A DNA stretch of 64,000 bases from Candidatus Rickettsiella viridis (GTDB lineage: Bacteria > Pseudomonadota > Gammaproteobacteria > Diplorickettsiales > Diplorickettsiaceae), in assembly GCF_003966755.1 (NCBI RefSeq), contig NZ_AP018005.1, positions 310,001 through 374,000 of the forward strand. Reading direction: 5' to 3'. Below are positions 1 through 9,535 of the stretch, one piece after another. The notes under the pieces were generated by a model. That model made no database searches. It saw only the letters and a program-made list of their open reading frames with translations, and was not told where the DNA came from. The translations under genes were made by a program, and so were the position numbers. The stretch's first letter is position 1; each line of letters starts with the position of its first letter.

Positions 1-571
1 GCGGCATCATGGTTGGGATAAAAAGCGAGAACAAGAGTGGGTTTCACAATTGCGTACATTACCGAAGCTTTTAGAAGAGACTTTGCTCTTAGACAAGCCA
101 ATTAAACAACTTGCTAAGTTATTTAGAGATAAATCAAACGCCTTATTTATTGCTCGAGGTATTCATTTTCCAGTGGCTTTAGAGGGGGCGCTTAAGCTAA
201 AAGAAATTTCTTATATCCATGCAGAGGCTTATCCTGCAGGTGAGTTGAAACATGGACCACTTGCTTTAGTGGACAATGATATGCCGGTGATCGCATTGCT
301 ACCATCCAATGCTTTAATTGATAAATTGAGATCGACTATTCAAGAAGTGCGTGCGAGGGGTGGACAAGTTATTTTATTTGCACAAGATCCTTTAGAAAGT
401 GAAAAAGCGCAGGGCTGTCAGACGATTGTATTACCAAAAACATCGGATGACATCATTAGTCCGTTAATTTTTACTATCCCATTACAGCTATTAGCTTATC
501 ATGTGGCTGTTCTAAAAGGGACAGACGTCGATCAACCGCGCAATCTTGCAAAATCAGTTACTGTGGAATAG
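1..571 (+). CDS. glmS: Glutamine-fructose-6-phosphate aminotransferase, C-terminal part (runs in from the left edge)
   Basis: The frame is open from base 2, so the gene starts outside the window and only about 190 C-terminal residues are visible. They form the second SIS (sugar isomerase) half of GlmS, with the EGALKLKEISYIHAEAYPAG region and the family's typical tail PRNLAKSVTVE. The enzyme makes glucosamine-6-phosphate from fructose-6-phosphate and glutamine, the first step toward UDP-GlcNAc for peptidoglycan and lipid A. The N-terminal glutaminase domain is not in view. It converges with glmM, the next enzyme of the pathway, with only 16 bases between the stop codons. No clear terminator is visible between them. 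Confidence 0.95.
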   Translation, partial: RHHGWDKKREQEWVSQLRTLPKLLEETLLLDKPIKQLAKLFRDKSNALFIARGIHFPVALEGALKLKEISYIHAEAYPAGELKHGPLALVDNDMPVIALLPSNALIDKLRSTIQEVRARGGQVILFAQDPLESEKAQGCQTIVLPKTSDDIISPLIFTIPLQLLAYHVAVLKGTDVDQPRNLAKSVTVE

Positions 572-587
572 TCCATGTTATGAAGGG

Positions 588-1925
588 TCATACCGTTTTA
601 ACGATGCTAGCTAATTGTTCCGCAATGTTTTGGACTTGTTGAGCGTCTTCGCCTTCTACCATGATACGAACAACTGATTCTGTTCCTGATGGGCGTAAAA
701 GAACACGCCCTCGAGTTGATAGCTTATTTTCTGCTTCTGCCACAGCTTTTTTTACCGTCGCAGATTCAGCAACCAATAAAGGTTTTTTTACTGAGATATT
801 GATTAATTTTTGTGGAAATTTTTGCATGCCTTTTTTAGCCGCATGAAGTGATTGCTCTGCCGCTTGAAGCGCTACTAATATTTGCAACGCAATAATAATG
901 CCATCACCTGTTTTAATGATGTTTCGGGAGATAAGATGACCTGATGCTTCGCCTCCCAGTTGCCAACCCGTTGCTTGTAAGCGTTCATTAACATAACGGT
1001 CACCCACGGGTGCACGAACAAAATCCAGACCTAATTTTTGTAACGCTTGTTCTAAGCCTAGGTTACTCATCGCTGTTCCTACAATGCCGCCTTGAACCGT
1101 ATTGGTTTGAACACCATGCTGAGCAAGTAGGAAGAGTAGTTCATCACCATCCACTATTTCACCACAATGGTCTACCATCAATACCCGATCACCATCGCCA
1201 TCAAAAGCAATGCCTATATCTGCTTTTTTTGCTAAGACAGTTTCTTGTAACATGGCTAGGTGAGTAGAGCCGCAATCCATATTAATATTCAATCCATTTG
1301 GGGTTACACCTAAAACGGTTATATCAGCACCTAACCCAGAAAATAAGGAAGGTGCGATATGATAGGTAGCACCGTTCGCGCAATCCAAAACAATCTTAAA
1401 TGAATTGAAGTTAGTATTTTTTGGCAAAGTTGATTTACAAAAGTTAACATAGCGAGATTTTGCATCTTCTATGCGATGTGCTCTACCTAACTTGGCTGGT
1501 TCAACAGTCGTTAGAGGGTTATCAAGTTGTGCTTCAATGGCGCATTCAAGAGCATCGGGTAATTTAGTTCCTTCGTGTGAAAAAAATTTTATACCGTTGT
1601 CGACATAAGGATTATGTGATGCGCTGATAACAATGCCTGCTTGAGCGCCTAAATCGGCGGTTAAGTAGGCAATGGCAGGGGTTGGCATAGGGCCTAAAAG
1701 ATATATATCAACTCCAGCGGCAGATAAGCCAGCCTCTAAAGCAGATTCAAACATGTAGCCGGAAATACGCGTATCTTTGCCAATCAGGACCTTATTATTT
1801 CCATTTGCTAAAACTCGACCAATTGCCCAGCCAAGTTTTAGGACAAATTCCGGAGTAATAGGATAATCACCCACTTTGCCACGTATGCCGTCGGTTCCAA
1901 AGTACTTCCGGACTGGACTTGTCAT
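588..1925 (-). CDS. glmM: Phosphoglucosamine mutase
   Basis: The 445-residue product has the family's usual length. It interconverts glucosamine-6-phosphate and glucosamine-1-phosphate in UDP-GlcNAc synthesis. Visible motifs are the N-terminal YFGTDGIRG, the phosphoserine loop [15 protein letters not shown] near residue 100, the Mg-binding DGDGDR near residue 240, and the C-terminal phosphate-binding RPSGTES. It lies 18 bases downstream of ftsH on the same strand, the common gammaproteobacterial order rlmE-ftsH-...-glmM without folP between them. It is probably cotranscribed with ftsH. Confidence 0.97.
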   Translation of the reverse strand: MTSPVRKYFGTDGIRGKVGDYPITPEFVLKLGWAIGRVLANGNNKVLIGKDTRISGYMFESALEAGLSAAGVDIYLLGPMPTPAIAYLTADLGAQAGIVISASHNPYVDNGIKFFSHEGTKLPDALECAIEAQLDNPLTTVEPAKLGRAHRIEDAKSRYVNFCKSTLPKNTNFNSFKIVLDCANGATYHIAPSLFSGLGADITVLGVTPNGLNINMDCGSTHLAMLQETVLAKKADIGIAFDGDGDRVLMVDHCGEIVDGDELLFLLAQHGVQTNTVQGGIVGTAMSNLGLEQALQKLGLDFVRAPVGDRYVNERLQATGWQLGGEASGHLISRNIIKTGDGIIIALQILVALQAAEQSLHAAKKGMQKFPQKLINISVKKPLLVAESATVKKAVAEAENKLSTRGRVLLRPSGTESVVRIMVEGEDAQQVQNIAEQLASIVKTV

Positions 1926-1943
1926 AGAGAGTTAAACCATTAA

Positions 1944-3869
1944 CTAACTTATAGCGCCATCAACAGCGTCTGGTCCAGGCGCTATTTTTGTATCCGTTTC
2001 AGAAGTTTTTGATCGAACTACTTTGGCTTTATTCCCATTATCACTCCAGCCTTTTGGTTCGCGAGGCGGCTTTCCTTCCATAATGTCATCGATTTGAGCC
2101 GAATCAATTGTTTCATATTTGATAAGCGCTTCCGCCATCATATGTAATTTATTCACGTTTTCTTGTAAAAGTGCTTTAGCGAGCTTGTAATTGCGATCGA
2201 TGATAGCTCGGCTTTCTTCGTCAATTAAATGTGCAGTGTCATCCGAGAACTTGTTGTTTTTAGCAATTTGGTGGCCTAAAAAGACTTCGTCGTTATCTTG
2301 GTTATAAGTTAATGGGCCAAGACGTTCAGAAAGCCCCCATTTAGTAATCATGTTGCGTGCAATCTCGGTTGCACGTTGAATATCGTTTGAAGCACCAGTA
2401 GTGACTTGTTCGGGGCCAAAAATTAATGCTTCAGCGATTCGACCACCAAATAAGCTAGCGATTTGGCTTTCTAAGCGTTGCTTCGTATAGCTATATCGAT
2501 CTTCTTCAGGGAGAAACATGGTAACACCGAGGGCTTTACCACGAGGAATAATAGTAACTTTATAGACGGGGTCATGTTCAGGGACTAATCGACCTACAAT
2601 GGCATGGCCAGCCTCATGATAGGCGGTGAGTTGTTTTTCTTTTTCATTCATCACCATGGAACGTCTTTCGGTACCCATCATTACTTTATCTTTAGCCTTT
2701 TCTAAATCGCTCATATCAACGGTCGCTTTGTTTTCACGTGCAGCAAATAAAGCGGCTTCATTGACGAGATTAGCTAAATCGGCTCCTGAGAATCCGGGTG
2801 TTCCTCGGGCGATAATATCAGGGTTCACATCTTGCCCATAAGGTACTTTTTTAAGATGAACTTTCAAGATTTGTTCTCGACCACGAATATCAGGTAACCC
2901 AACGATAACTTGCCTATCGAAACGGCCTGGTCTTAATAAGGCAGGGTCTAAAACGTCAGGGCGATTAGTGGCGGCCATGACGATAACACCTTCATTTCCT
3001 TCAAATCCATCCATTTCCACCAGGAGTTGGTTAAGTGTTTGTTCACGCTCATCGTGCCCACCGCCTAGACCAGCACCTCGATGACGACCCACCGCATCGA
3101 TTTCATCGATAAAAATGATACAAGGCGCTTGTTTTTTAGCCTGCTCAAACATATCGCGTACACGGGAAGCACCGACACCCACAAACATTTCAACAAAGTC
3201 TGAGCCTGAAATGGTGAAGAAAGGCACTTTTGCTTCGCCCGCGACAGCGCGCGCTAACAAGGTTTTACCGGTTCCTGGAGGGCCCATCAATAAAACCCCA
3301 CGAGGTATCTTTCCGCCTAGTTTTTGAAATTTAGCGGGATCTTTTAAAAACTCGACCAGCTCACTGACTTCTTCTTTAGCTTCTTCAGCGCCTGCTACAT
3401 CAGCAAAGGTGACTTTGACTTGATCTTCACCCAACAATCGAGCACGGCTTCGGCCAAACGATAAGGCCCCTTTTCCGCCTGCGCCACCCATCTGACGCAT
3501 AAAAAATATCCATACGCCAATTAATAACAGCATTGGGAACCAGTTAATAAAAATACGCATCAAAAAGCTTTCTTGTTGCGGTGGTTCGCCTTTTACATTG
3601 ACGCCTTTTTTGATCAGCTCAGGCAGTAAATATTGGTCAGTAATAGGCATATAGCTGGTGAATGCTTTGTCACTCAGTAGTTGGCCTTTAATGACCTGAT
3701 TACTTTGAATAGTGACAGATTGTACATTTCCCTGCTGAACGTTGTGTAAAAATTCAGAATAGGTCAAACGCTCTCCAGCATTATGACGCGGTTCTAGATT
3801 GTTAAATACAGAGATGAGGATGACAGCAATGATCAACCAAAGAAATAGATTTTTTAGCATGTCGTTCAA
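1944..3869 (-). CDS. ftsH: ATP-dependent zinc metalloprotease FtsH
   Basis: The 641-residue inner-membrane AAA+ protease degrades unfolded membrane proteins and regulatory proteins such as LpxC in relatives. Two transmembrane segments (about residues 5-22 and 105-122) flank a periplasmic loop. They are followed by the AAA domain with Walker A GPPGTGKT (about 195-202), Walker [12 protein letters not shown] and the SRH region [17 protein letters not shown]. The M41 protease domain has the zinc motif HEAGH. The C-terminus is acidic and polar, as is usual. Its upstream region holds a 26-bp repeat motif and a 70-bp deletion copy of the interspersed element that separates it from rlmE. Confidence 0.97.
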   Translation of the reverse strand: MNDMLKNLFLWLIIAVILISVFNNLEPRHNAGERLTYSEFLHNVQQGNVQSVTIQSNQVIKGQLLSDKAFTSYMPITDQYLLPELIKKGVNVKGEPPQQESFLMRIFINWFPMLLLIGVWIFFMRQMGGAGGKGALSFGRSRARLLGEDQVKVTFADVAGAEEAKEEVSELVEFLKDPAKFQKLGGKIPRGVLLMGPPGTGKTLLARAVAGEAKVPFFTISGSDFVEMFVGVGASRVRDMFEQAKKQAPCIIFIDEIDAVGRHRGAGLGGGHDEREQTLNQLLVEMDGFEGNEGVIVMAATNRPDVLDPALLRPGRFDRQVIVGLPDIRGREQILKVHLKKVPYGQDVNPDIIARGTPGFSGADLANLVNEAALFAARENKATVDMSDLEKAKDKVMMGTERRSMVMNEKEKQLTAYHEAGHAIVGRLVPEHDPVYKVTIIPRGKALGVTMFLPEEDRYSYTKQRLESQIASLFGGRIAEALIFGPEQVTTGASNDIQRATEIARNMITKWGLSERLGPLTYNQDNDEVFLGHQIAKNNKFSDDTAHLIDEESRAIIDRNYKLAKALLQENVNKLHMMAEALIKYETIDSAQIDDIMEGKPPREPKGWSDNGNKAKVVRSKTSETDTKIAPGPDAVDGAIS

Positions 3870-3909
3870 GCTACACTACCTCGTAATTCTAAACAAAGAG
3901 GGCATTATA

Positions 3910-3935
3910 TACCGCTCGTACTTCAAGATGCGAAT
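3910..3935 (+). repeat. Solo end-like repeat motif (TACCGC..ACTTnAAGATGCGAA) upstream of ftsH
   Basis: The 26-bp sequence starts TACCGCTCGTACTTCAAG after a TATA and ends GATGCGAAT. Similar copies lie at 23415, 50504, 58514 and 59997, mostly in 5' regions of genes. It matches the terminus of the 178-bp palindromic element at 59997. It could be a remnant end of that element or a shared regulatory site. Confidence 0.5.
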
Positions 3936-4035
3936 TTTTTACAAAAACAGATGATAAAATTACTTGGAATTTTGCTGTTTTTAGGGCTCTCATTTTTTAT
4001 AATGCTCTTATATGAGTAAGATAAGGATGTAAATA

Positions 4036-4105
4036 TACTCTTCGCACGTGACATCGGCTGCTGCGTTCTTGCGGCGCCTTGCCGAAAATCCTATTGCTGT
4101 GAGTA
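4036..4105 (-). mobile_element. 70-bp internally deleted copy of the TA-flanked interspersed element
   Basis: On the minus strand it runs TACTCACAGCAAT ... GCGAAGAGTA with TA on both sides. Both termini match the full 121-bp copies, but about 51 bp of the centre (including the IHED...AENSS coding part) is missing. It lies between rlmE and ftsH. The intact ends with a lost centre suggest that the termini are what mobilises the element. Confidence 0.75.
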
Positions 4106-4128
4106 TAAACTTATATTACAGCAATCTG

Positions 4129-4770
4129 TCAGGAGTTTAGTCCATTATTTTGTAAATGGTAACCTGTGGCGACTAAATAAACTTCCGCTGATGCCCCTCT
4201 AGAAGCGGCTGGCTTGCGAATAGAAACGGTTTTAAATAGCTGCCGCACCAATCGTAGATAAGCTTCAAAGCCTTCACCTTGAAAGGCTTTAATAATAAAC
4301 CCACCTTTTGGCTTTAATACGCGCTGGGCAAAATCCAATGCTAATTCAGCAAGGTACATCGCCCGAGGTTGATCAACAGTTCGCATACCGCTTAAATTGG
4401 GGGCCATATCTGAAATTACAAGATCCACCGGTATGGATTGTAGGTGATCTAGCAGTTGTTGTAGAACGTTTTCATCACGAAAATCGCCCTGTATAAAGTC
4501 CACCGCCGCTAAAGGGGACATGGATAAAATATCGAGTGCATAGACTTTGCCTTTTTCACCTACTAACTTAGCGGCTAATTGAGACCATCCGCCAGGTGCT
4601 GCACCTAGATCGATTACCACCATGCCTGGTTTAATCAGCTTATCTTTTTCTTGTATTTCTAATAGCTTATAGGCCGATCTTGAGCGTAGACCTTCCTGAT
4701 GCGCGCGTTTTACGTAAGGGTCACTAAAGTGTTGTTTAAGCCAGCGCTGACTACTTTTACTACGGGCCAT
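4129..4770 (-). CDS. rlmE: 23S rRNA 2'-O-ribose U2552 methyltransferase
   Basis: The 213-residue protein is the RrmJ/FtsJ methyltransferase acting on the A-loop of 23S rRNA. The SAM-binding motif [13 protein letters not shown] lies near residue 53. The catalytic lysine of RSRSAYKL, the aspartate of SDMAPNLSG and the lysine of [10 protein letters not shown] are all present. The start overlaps the end of the upstream MFS gene by 11 bases, suggesting coupling. The downstream order rlmE-ftsH is standard for gammaproteobacteria, but here it is split by a deleted interspersed element. Confidence 0.96.
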   Translation of the reverse strand: MARSKSSQRWLKQHFSDPYVKRAHQEGLRSRSAYKLLEIQEKDKLIKPGMVVIDLGAAPGGWSQLAAKLVGEKGKVYALDILSMSPLAAVDFIQGDFRDENVLQQLLDHLQSIPVDLVISDMAPNLSGMRTVDQPRAMYLAELALDFAQRVLKPKGGFIIKAFQGEGFEAYLRLVRQLFKTVSIRKPAASRGASAEVYLVATGYHLQNNGLNS

Positions 4771-6052
4771 CGTTGTGTTGAGGTTGGCAATGGGTTTCTA
4801 GGATCAAGAACTTCCCAATTAAAAAGGCAAAGAAATAACAAAGTGGTAACACTATAAATGCTTTACGGTAATCTGCAGCATTGTAAAAAGGCATGCCATT
4901 GTGCGTCGCACCGTTCCAATACAGATGTAAAAATAAACCAATGATTGGCTGGAATAGCGCACCGCCGGCGACAGTTGCCATATTGTTTATGCCAATGGCT
5001 GTGCCAGCTACATTCGCATGATTATTGTCTTTGACGACCCCAAAAGCGAGTGATTGTCCAGAGGCGGCTAATCCAAATAAAAATAAACAGAAATAAAGCC
5101 AAAATAAAGGAAGATGGGGAATATAGATAATTGGGATTAGACCAATAATACCAAGACTTGCCGCAAATTTTAAAGGCATGCCCCGTAAACCTACTTTATC
5201 TGACCACCAACCTAGAATGGGGCAACCAATCCCTATCGCGAGCCAGATCATAGTACAAGCAGCGGAAGCGGCCTGTGTACTAATGCCATAGGCCGCAACA
5301 AGAAAAGGAACTCCCCATAAAGCGGCAAAAGCAGTAATAGGTGCCCATACCATAAAAGAGTAAAGTGCAATAAACCAGGTTTGATTATTACGACCCACTT
5401 GCCTTAGACTTTGTATAAAGGTTTTATCTGAGGTTGATTGAAACCTTTTTCCTTTAGATACGACCTCTGGACTATCGCGTACTATAAGCCAAATAAGGGC
5501 AGCTAATACCATTCCTATCATAGATAAGGTGATGGTGGTATGCCGCCATCCCCAATGACCTACCGCGATGGCTAAAGGTGTTTCACCCACAATGGCGCCT
5601 ACACAACTCATTAATTCGACTAACCCTGTTAGAAAAGCGAAGTAACGTGCAGGGAACCAACGAGAAACAAGTACTAAGGTACCTATAAATGAAAAAGCTG
5701 AGCCCATGCCCATCATAAAACGACCCGCTGAAGCCATAGCAATACTATGAGTTGTTCCAAAAATTAAAGCACCTACTGCACAGGTAAACGTTGCTGCCGC
5801 TATTAAACGTCGTGGCCCAAAACGATCGAATAAAAAACCTGCAGGAAGTTGCATGGGTGTGTAAGCATAATAATAAAAGGCAGCCATCGTGCCCAAACTC
5901 ACTGCATTGAGCCCTAAATCGTGAATGAGCTCTCGAGTCATTACGCCGGGTGAAATTTGCAGTATGAATTCATACATGTAGAACGAAGACGCAAGGAGAC
6001 AGATAATAGCTGCAAGTAAAGTAGGCTTTTGTGTAGCTAAAGGTTTTGTCAT
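4760..6052 (-). CDS. MFS transporter, paralogue 1
   Basis: The 430-residue protein has about 12 predicted hydrophobic segments and the MFS motif between TM2 and TM3 ([10 protein letters not shown] near residue 80). It belongs to the same subfamily as the next gene upstream: both have FYMYEFILQ near the N-terminus, AFYYY(A/S)YTPMQLPAG, and [12 protein letters not shown]. The substrate cannot be told from sequence; close relatives in Legionella and Coxiella are annotated only as MFS. It overlaps rlmE by 11 bases and follows its paralogue after 57 bases, so the three genes probably form one transcript. Confidence 0.9.
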   Translation of the reverse strand: MTKPLATQKPTLLAAIICLLASSFYMYEFILQISPGVMTRELIHDLGLNAVSLGTMAAFYYYAYTPMQLPAGFLFDRFGPRRLIAAATFTCAVGALIFGTTHSIAMASAGRFMMGMGSAFSFIGTLVLVSRWFPARYFAFLTGLVELMSCVGAIVGETPLAIAVGHWGWRHTTITLSMIGMVLAALIWLIVRDSPEVVSKGKRFQSTSDKTFIQSLRQVGRNNQTWFIALYSFMVWAPITAFAALWGVPFLVAAYGISTQAASAACTMIWLAIGIGCPILGWWSDKVGLRGMPLKFAASLGIIGLIPIIYIPHLPLFWLYFCLFLFGLAASGQSLAFGVVKDNNHANVAGTAIGINNMATVAGGALFQPIIGLFLHLYWNGATHNGMPFYNAADYRKAFIVLPLCYFFAFLIGKFLILETHCQPQHNDGP

Positions 6053-6109
6053 TAGATTATTATTTTTCTTAAGCCTAGTACTTTAAATCCTAGGCTTTTA
6101 AAGGAGTAT

Positions 6110-7447
6110 TTAGAGTGCAGCAGCGGTTTCATTAGGAAACTGTTGTTTGCAATGGGTTTCTCGAAGTAAAAATCGACTGACAACGAGTGCTAAAATATAA
6201 CATAAAGGTAAAATAATAAGTGCTTTTTGGTAATCGGCTGCGCCATAGAATGGTCTGCCATCCTGTATAGCACCACTCCAATTATAATATAATAAAATAC
6301 CTATGAGTGGTTGGAATAGCGCGCCGCCAGCTACGACAGCCATATTATTTAAACCAATAGCCGTTCCTACAACGGAGGGGGGGTTATTATCTTTGACGAC
6401 ACCAAACGATAACGTTTGACCGGATGCCCCCAAACCGAAAATAAATAAAGCCGTATATAGCCAGACGATAGGTAGATGAGGGCCATAAATGACAATACTA
6501 AGGCTAATAATACCTAATAATGCAGAGAGGCTGAGTGGGATAGAACGAGATTGTATTTTATCTGAAACCCAACCGAATAAAGGACTGCCTATCCCTATCC
6601 CTAACCAAATCATAGCGCTTGCTTTTGAAGCTGCTTCCGTCGTAATGCCATAGTTTGCGACTAGAAAAGGAATACCCCATAGCGCTGCAAATGCAGTAAT
6701 AGGTGCCCATATAGCAAAAGAATACAGTGCAATGAACCAGGTTTGTCGGTTATTACAAACTTGTTTCAAGCGGTTTAGCTCATTTGTTTTAGGGCAGCGT
6801 TGAAATTTTTGACGTTGTGAAACGGTTTCAGGGCTATCACGAACAATTGTCCAAATAAGTAATGCTAAAAAAGCACCGATAAGCGATAAAGTAATGATGG
6901 TTGAACGCCATCCCCAATGGTTAATGGCAGAGGCTAAAGGAACTTGGCCCGCGATAGCACCTACCGAACTCATTAACTGTACAAGTCCTGTTAGTAAGGC
7001 GAAATAGTGTGGGGGAAACCAACGAGAAACAAGAAGTAAAGCACCAATAAATGAAAATGCAGAACCAATTCCCATAAAAAATCGGCCTATTGATGCGGTA
7101 AAAACACTGTGTGTTGAGCCGAATAGTAAAGCACCGATGGCGCAGATTAAAACAGCAAGCGTGATCAAGCGTCTAGGTCCAAAACGATCATAGAGTAACC
7201 CTGCAGGTAATTGCATTGGGGTATAGGAGTAGTAGTAAAATGCAGCCATGGTTCCTAAACTAGCGGCATTAAGATTTAAGTCAGACATCAATTCGCTTGT
7301 CATCACTGCCGGAGAAACTTGTAGGATAAATTCATACATGTAAAACATGGCGGCGAGGGTGCATATAATGGAAGCGAGAAGAAGTTGCTTTTTCCTTGTT
7401 AAAGTATAGGGAACACTGTCTGTTAAAACTGCGTCATTGTTGTACAT
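6110..7447 (-). CDS. MFS transporter, paralogue 2
   Basis: The 445-residue, 12-helix carrier is clearly a tandem duplicate of the downstream MFS gene; most helices align without gaps. It has the TM2-TM3 loop [10 protein letters not shown]. It differs most in the N-terminal tail and the central cytoplasmic loop (about residues 205-225), where substrate or regulatory differences could lie. The start ATG at 7447 is followed by a 15-residue polar tail before TM1. The substrate is unknown. Confidence 0.9.
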   Translation of the reverse strand: MYNNDAVLTDSVPYTLTRKKQLLLASIICTLAAMFYMYEFILQVSPAVMTSELMSDLNLNAASLGTMAAFYYYSYTPMQLPAGLLYDRFGPRRLITLAVLICAIGALLFGSTHSVFTASIGRFFMGIGSAFSFIGALLLVSRWFPPHYFALLTGLVQLMSSVGAIAGQVPLASAINHWGWRSTIITLSLIGAFLALLIWTIVRDSPETVSQRQKFQRCPKTNELNRLKQVCNNRQTWFIALYSFAIWAPITAFAALWGIPFLVANYGITTEAASKASAMIWLGIGIGSPLFGWVSDKIQSRSIPLSLSALLGIISLSIVIYGPHLPIVWLYTALFIFGLGASGQTLSFGVVKDNNPPSVVGTAIGLNNMAVVAGGALFQPLIGILLYYNWSGAIQDGRPFYGAADYQKALIILPLCYILALVVSRFLLRETHCKQQFPNETAAAL

Positions 7448-7700
7448 TGTTTACCCCTTAGATCATGTTTCCCCATGACCTTATTGTTGATAGCTTTCTT
7501 GAAAAGATCAAGTTAGCGTTATAACAGATGATTTTATATTATTTCAGATTGAGTCCACAGAAAACAATAAGGGATTAAGATTTTGATTGCAAGTTTAGAA
7601 ATCGATTAGCTTATTAAATTATCTAATCAATTATTGTTTTAATTTTAGACAAACATCAACTGCATTTTTTACATATAACTAAAGAAATCAAGTCTGCATC

Positions 7701-7729
7701 TGTGATTTAGCGTAGGGTTTGGTTATACT
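7701..7729 (+). promoter_or_regulatory. Probable promoter of tRNA-Leu
   Basis: A -10 box TATACT at 7724-7729 lies 14 bases before the tRNA and is followed by a C-rich stretch. The -35 (TGTGAT region, 17 bases upstream) is poor. The rest of the 7448-7743 gap shows AT-rich sequence without a credible gene. Confidence 0.45.
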
Positions 7730-7743
7730 GTGTGCCCTCCCGT

Positions 7744-7829
7744 GCCGGGATGGCGGAATGGTAGACGCGCCGGATTCAAAATCCGGTGATGGTGACATCG
7801 TGTGGGTTCGAGTCCCACTCTCGGTACCA
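7744..7829 (+). tRNA. tRNA-Leu (anticodon CAA)
   Basis: The 86-nt gene folds with acceptor GCCGGGA against TCTCGGT, anticodon stem CCGGA/TCCGG with loop TTCAAAA (anticodon CAA), a long class II variable arm, T-loop GGTTCGAGTCC and encoded CCA. It ends 3 bases from the ispF stop on the other strand, so ispF must end transcription into or near this tRNA. Confidence 0.95.
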
Positions 7830-7832
7830 ATA

Positions 7833-8333
7833 TTAATTGCTAGCTTGTTTCTGTATCAGTACGATAGCCGTAGCGGCTATTCCTTCTTTGCGCCCAATAA
7901 AGCCCAGCTTTTCCGTGGTGGTCGCTTTAATATTGACTTGATTGAGGGTAATGGCCATATCGCTGGCTAGATTGGCTCTTATGGCTTCACGGTATGGACT
8001 GAGTTTAGGCGCTTCTGCTAAAACGGTGATGTCGACGTTAGCGATAGAAAAACGGCTTTCTTGTAACATCCTGACAGACTCTTTTAAAAAAATCCGGCTG
8101 CTGCAATCTTTCCAGCGGTTCTCTGTATCGGGGAAATGTTGGCCTATATCACCTAAGGCACTAGCGCCTAATAAGGCGTCAACTAAAGCATGAATGACTA
8201 CATCGCCATCAGAATGGGCGCGCAGACCCGCATGGTAGGGGATAGTGATTCCACCTAAGATGATGTGATCACCACTGGCAAAGGCGTGGACATCAACACC
8301 ATAACCTATCCGTAAGTTGCTATCGTTAGTCAT
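7833..8333 (-). CDS. ispF: 2-C-methyl-D-erythritol 2,4-cyclodiphosphate synthase
   Basis: The 166-residue protein is full length for IspF of the MEP isoprenoid pathway, which makes MEcPP from CDP-ME-2-phosphate. Metal and substrate motifs are GYGVDVHAF (Asp and His zinc ligands, residues 10-18), the HSDGDVVIHALVDALLGA block and the C-terminal T-T-E-K-LGF(I)GR region. It is a single leftward gene; ispD is not beside it. The C-terminus converges on tRNA-Leu. Confidence 0.97.
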   Translation of the reverse strand: MTNDSNLRIGYGVDVHAFASGDHIILGGITIPYHAGLRAHSDGDVVIHALVDALLGASALGDIGQHFPDTENRWKDCSSRIFLKESVRMLQESRFSIANVDITVLAEAPKLSPYREAIRANLASDMAITLNQVNIKATTTEKLGFIGRKEGIAATAIVLIQKQASN

Positions 8334-8537
8334 TTTTAAGGTTTCGCATTTTTAGGTACAAACTGTACTGTTCTAAGCAGCATTTATGCAACTTTTATAT
8401 GGTTTATACTTGAACATTTAATCAACGTCTATTAAAAATGCTATCGCCGCCGCACACGCATGGGCATAGCCTTAGACTAGGTTTGATTAGAAGTCTAATG
8501 CTATGATTACTAATCGGATTTTAAGTTAGAGGCTTTA

Positions 8538-9116
8538 ATGATAGAGACGAGTCATTTTTTAACAAACCATTTTTTGGTGGCAATGCCTAGTTTAACGGAT
8601 CCTTATTTTAATCGATCCGTGGTATATATTTGTGAACATAATGAAAAAGGCGCTGTTGGAATTATTGTTAATCAGCCATTGCAGTCTTTTAGGGTTAATC
8701 TTTCAGAAATATTACAGGCCATTGTAGGGAGTAAATCGGAGTTACCTTCAACAACTGATTTTCCCATACTTTGTGGAGGGCCTATTCACCCCGAGCGTGG
8801 TTTTGTGATTCATGCACCAGGTGGTGAGTGGCAATCTAGCCTTAAGATGAATAGCAAAATCTGTGTAACAACTTCTAAAGATATTTTACAAGCCATTGCA
8901 AAACAACAAGGGCCCGAGAAATTTATTTTTTCTTTAGGTTATGCGAATTGGGTAGCGGGACAAATAGAGCAGGAAATTATTAATAATTTCTGGTTAACCG
9001 TGCCAGCAGATCCAGCTATTTTATTTGATGTCCCTTTTAATAAACGTTGGCTAAAAGCAATTAATAGCTTAGGTATAGAGATTGATAAATTGGTTTATAG
9101 CGGTGGCCATGCGTGA
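8538..9116 (+). CDS. yqgE: UPF0301 (YqgE/AlgH) family protein
   Basis: The 192-residue cytosolic protein has the family's usual length and motifs: FLVAMPSLTDPYFNRSVVYICEHNEKGAVGIIVN at the N-terminus, the LCGGP(I)HPERGFV block and FSLGYANWVAGQIEQEI. Biochemical function is not firmly known. It is the first gene of a tightly packed set: its stop overlaps the ruvX start by 4 bases, the conserved yqgE-yqgF pair of gammaproteobacteria. Confidence 0.95.
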   Translation: MIETSHFLTNHFLVAMPSLTDPYFNRSVVYICEHNEKGAVGIIVNQPLQSFRVNLSEILQAIVGSKSELPSTTDFPILCGGPIHPERGFVIHAPGGEWQSSLKMNSKICVTTSKDILQAIAKQQGPEKFIFSLGYANWVAGQIEQEIINNFWLTVPADPAILFDVPFNKRWLKAINSLGIEIDKLVYSGGHA

Positions 9117-9535
9117 TTAAAACCGTTTTAGGCTTTGATTTTGGTACTAAATATATCGGTGTAGCAGTAGGCTATACGTCGCCCTTAATGGCGCAGCCAT
9201 TAACAAGCCTAATTGCACAAAAAGGCGAACCACCTTGGAAAGAAATTGATACCTTAATAAAAACATGGTCTCCTGACGCACTCATTGTAGGAATGCCTTT
9301 AAACATGGATGGATCAGAACAGCCCATGACACAATCTGCAGGTCTTTTTTCAGAAAACTTAAAGCAACGATTTCATTTACCCATTTTTGCTGTAGACGAA
9401 CGGTTGACGACGATTGAGGCGCGCGCGCGTTTATTTTCATCCGGTGGATATAAAGCCCTGCAAAAAAAGGCGATTGATAGTGTTTCAGCCCAATTAATTG
9501 TAGAAATGTGGTTAGAAAGCACACGTTATGAGTAA
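9113..9535 (+). CDS. ruvX: Putative pre-16S rRNA nuclease / RuvX (YqgF)
   Basis: The 140-residue RNase H-fold protein starts with GTG, overlapping the yqgE stop. The catalytic aspartate is in GFDFGTKYIGVA (residues 6-17), with the conserved VDERLTT and a C-terminal DSVSAQLIVEMWLE. It is needed for 16S rRNA 5' maturation in E. coli. It overlaps murJ by 8 bases, so translation is probably coupled. Confidence 0.96.
   Translation: MIKTVLGFDFGTKYIGVAVGYTSPLMAQPLTSLIAQKGEPPWKEIDTLIKTWSPDALIVGMPLNMDGSEQPMTQSAGLFSENLKQRFHLPIFAVDERLTTIEARARLFSSGGYKALQKKAIDSVSAQLIVEMWLESTRYE

Noticed and set aside
661-846. Short frames antisense to glmM, ftsH, gyrB and other large genes
   Set aside because: They are reverse-strand shadows of strongly conserved proteins, without their own ribosome sites or known families.
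7719-7970. Open frame across tRNA-Leu and the end of ispF
   Set aside because: It reads through a well-folded tRNA and lies antisense to ispF; no start signal or protein family fits.
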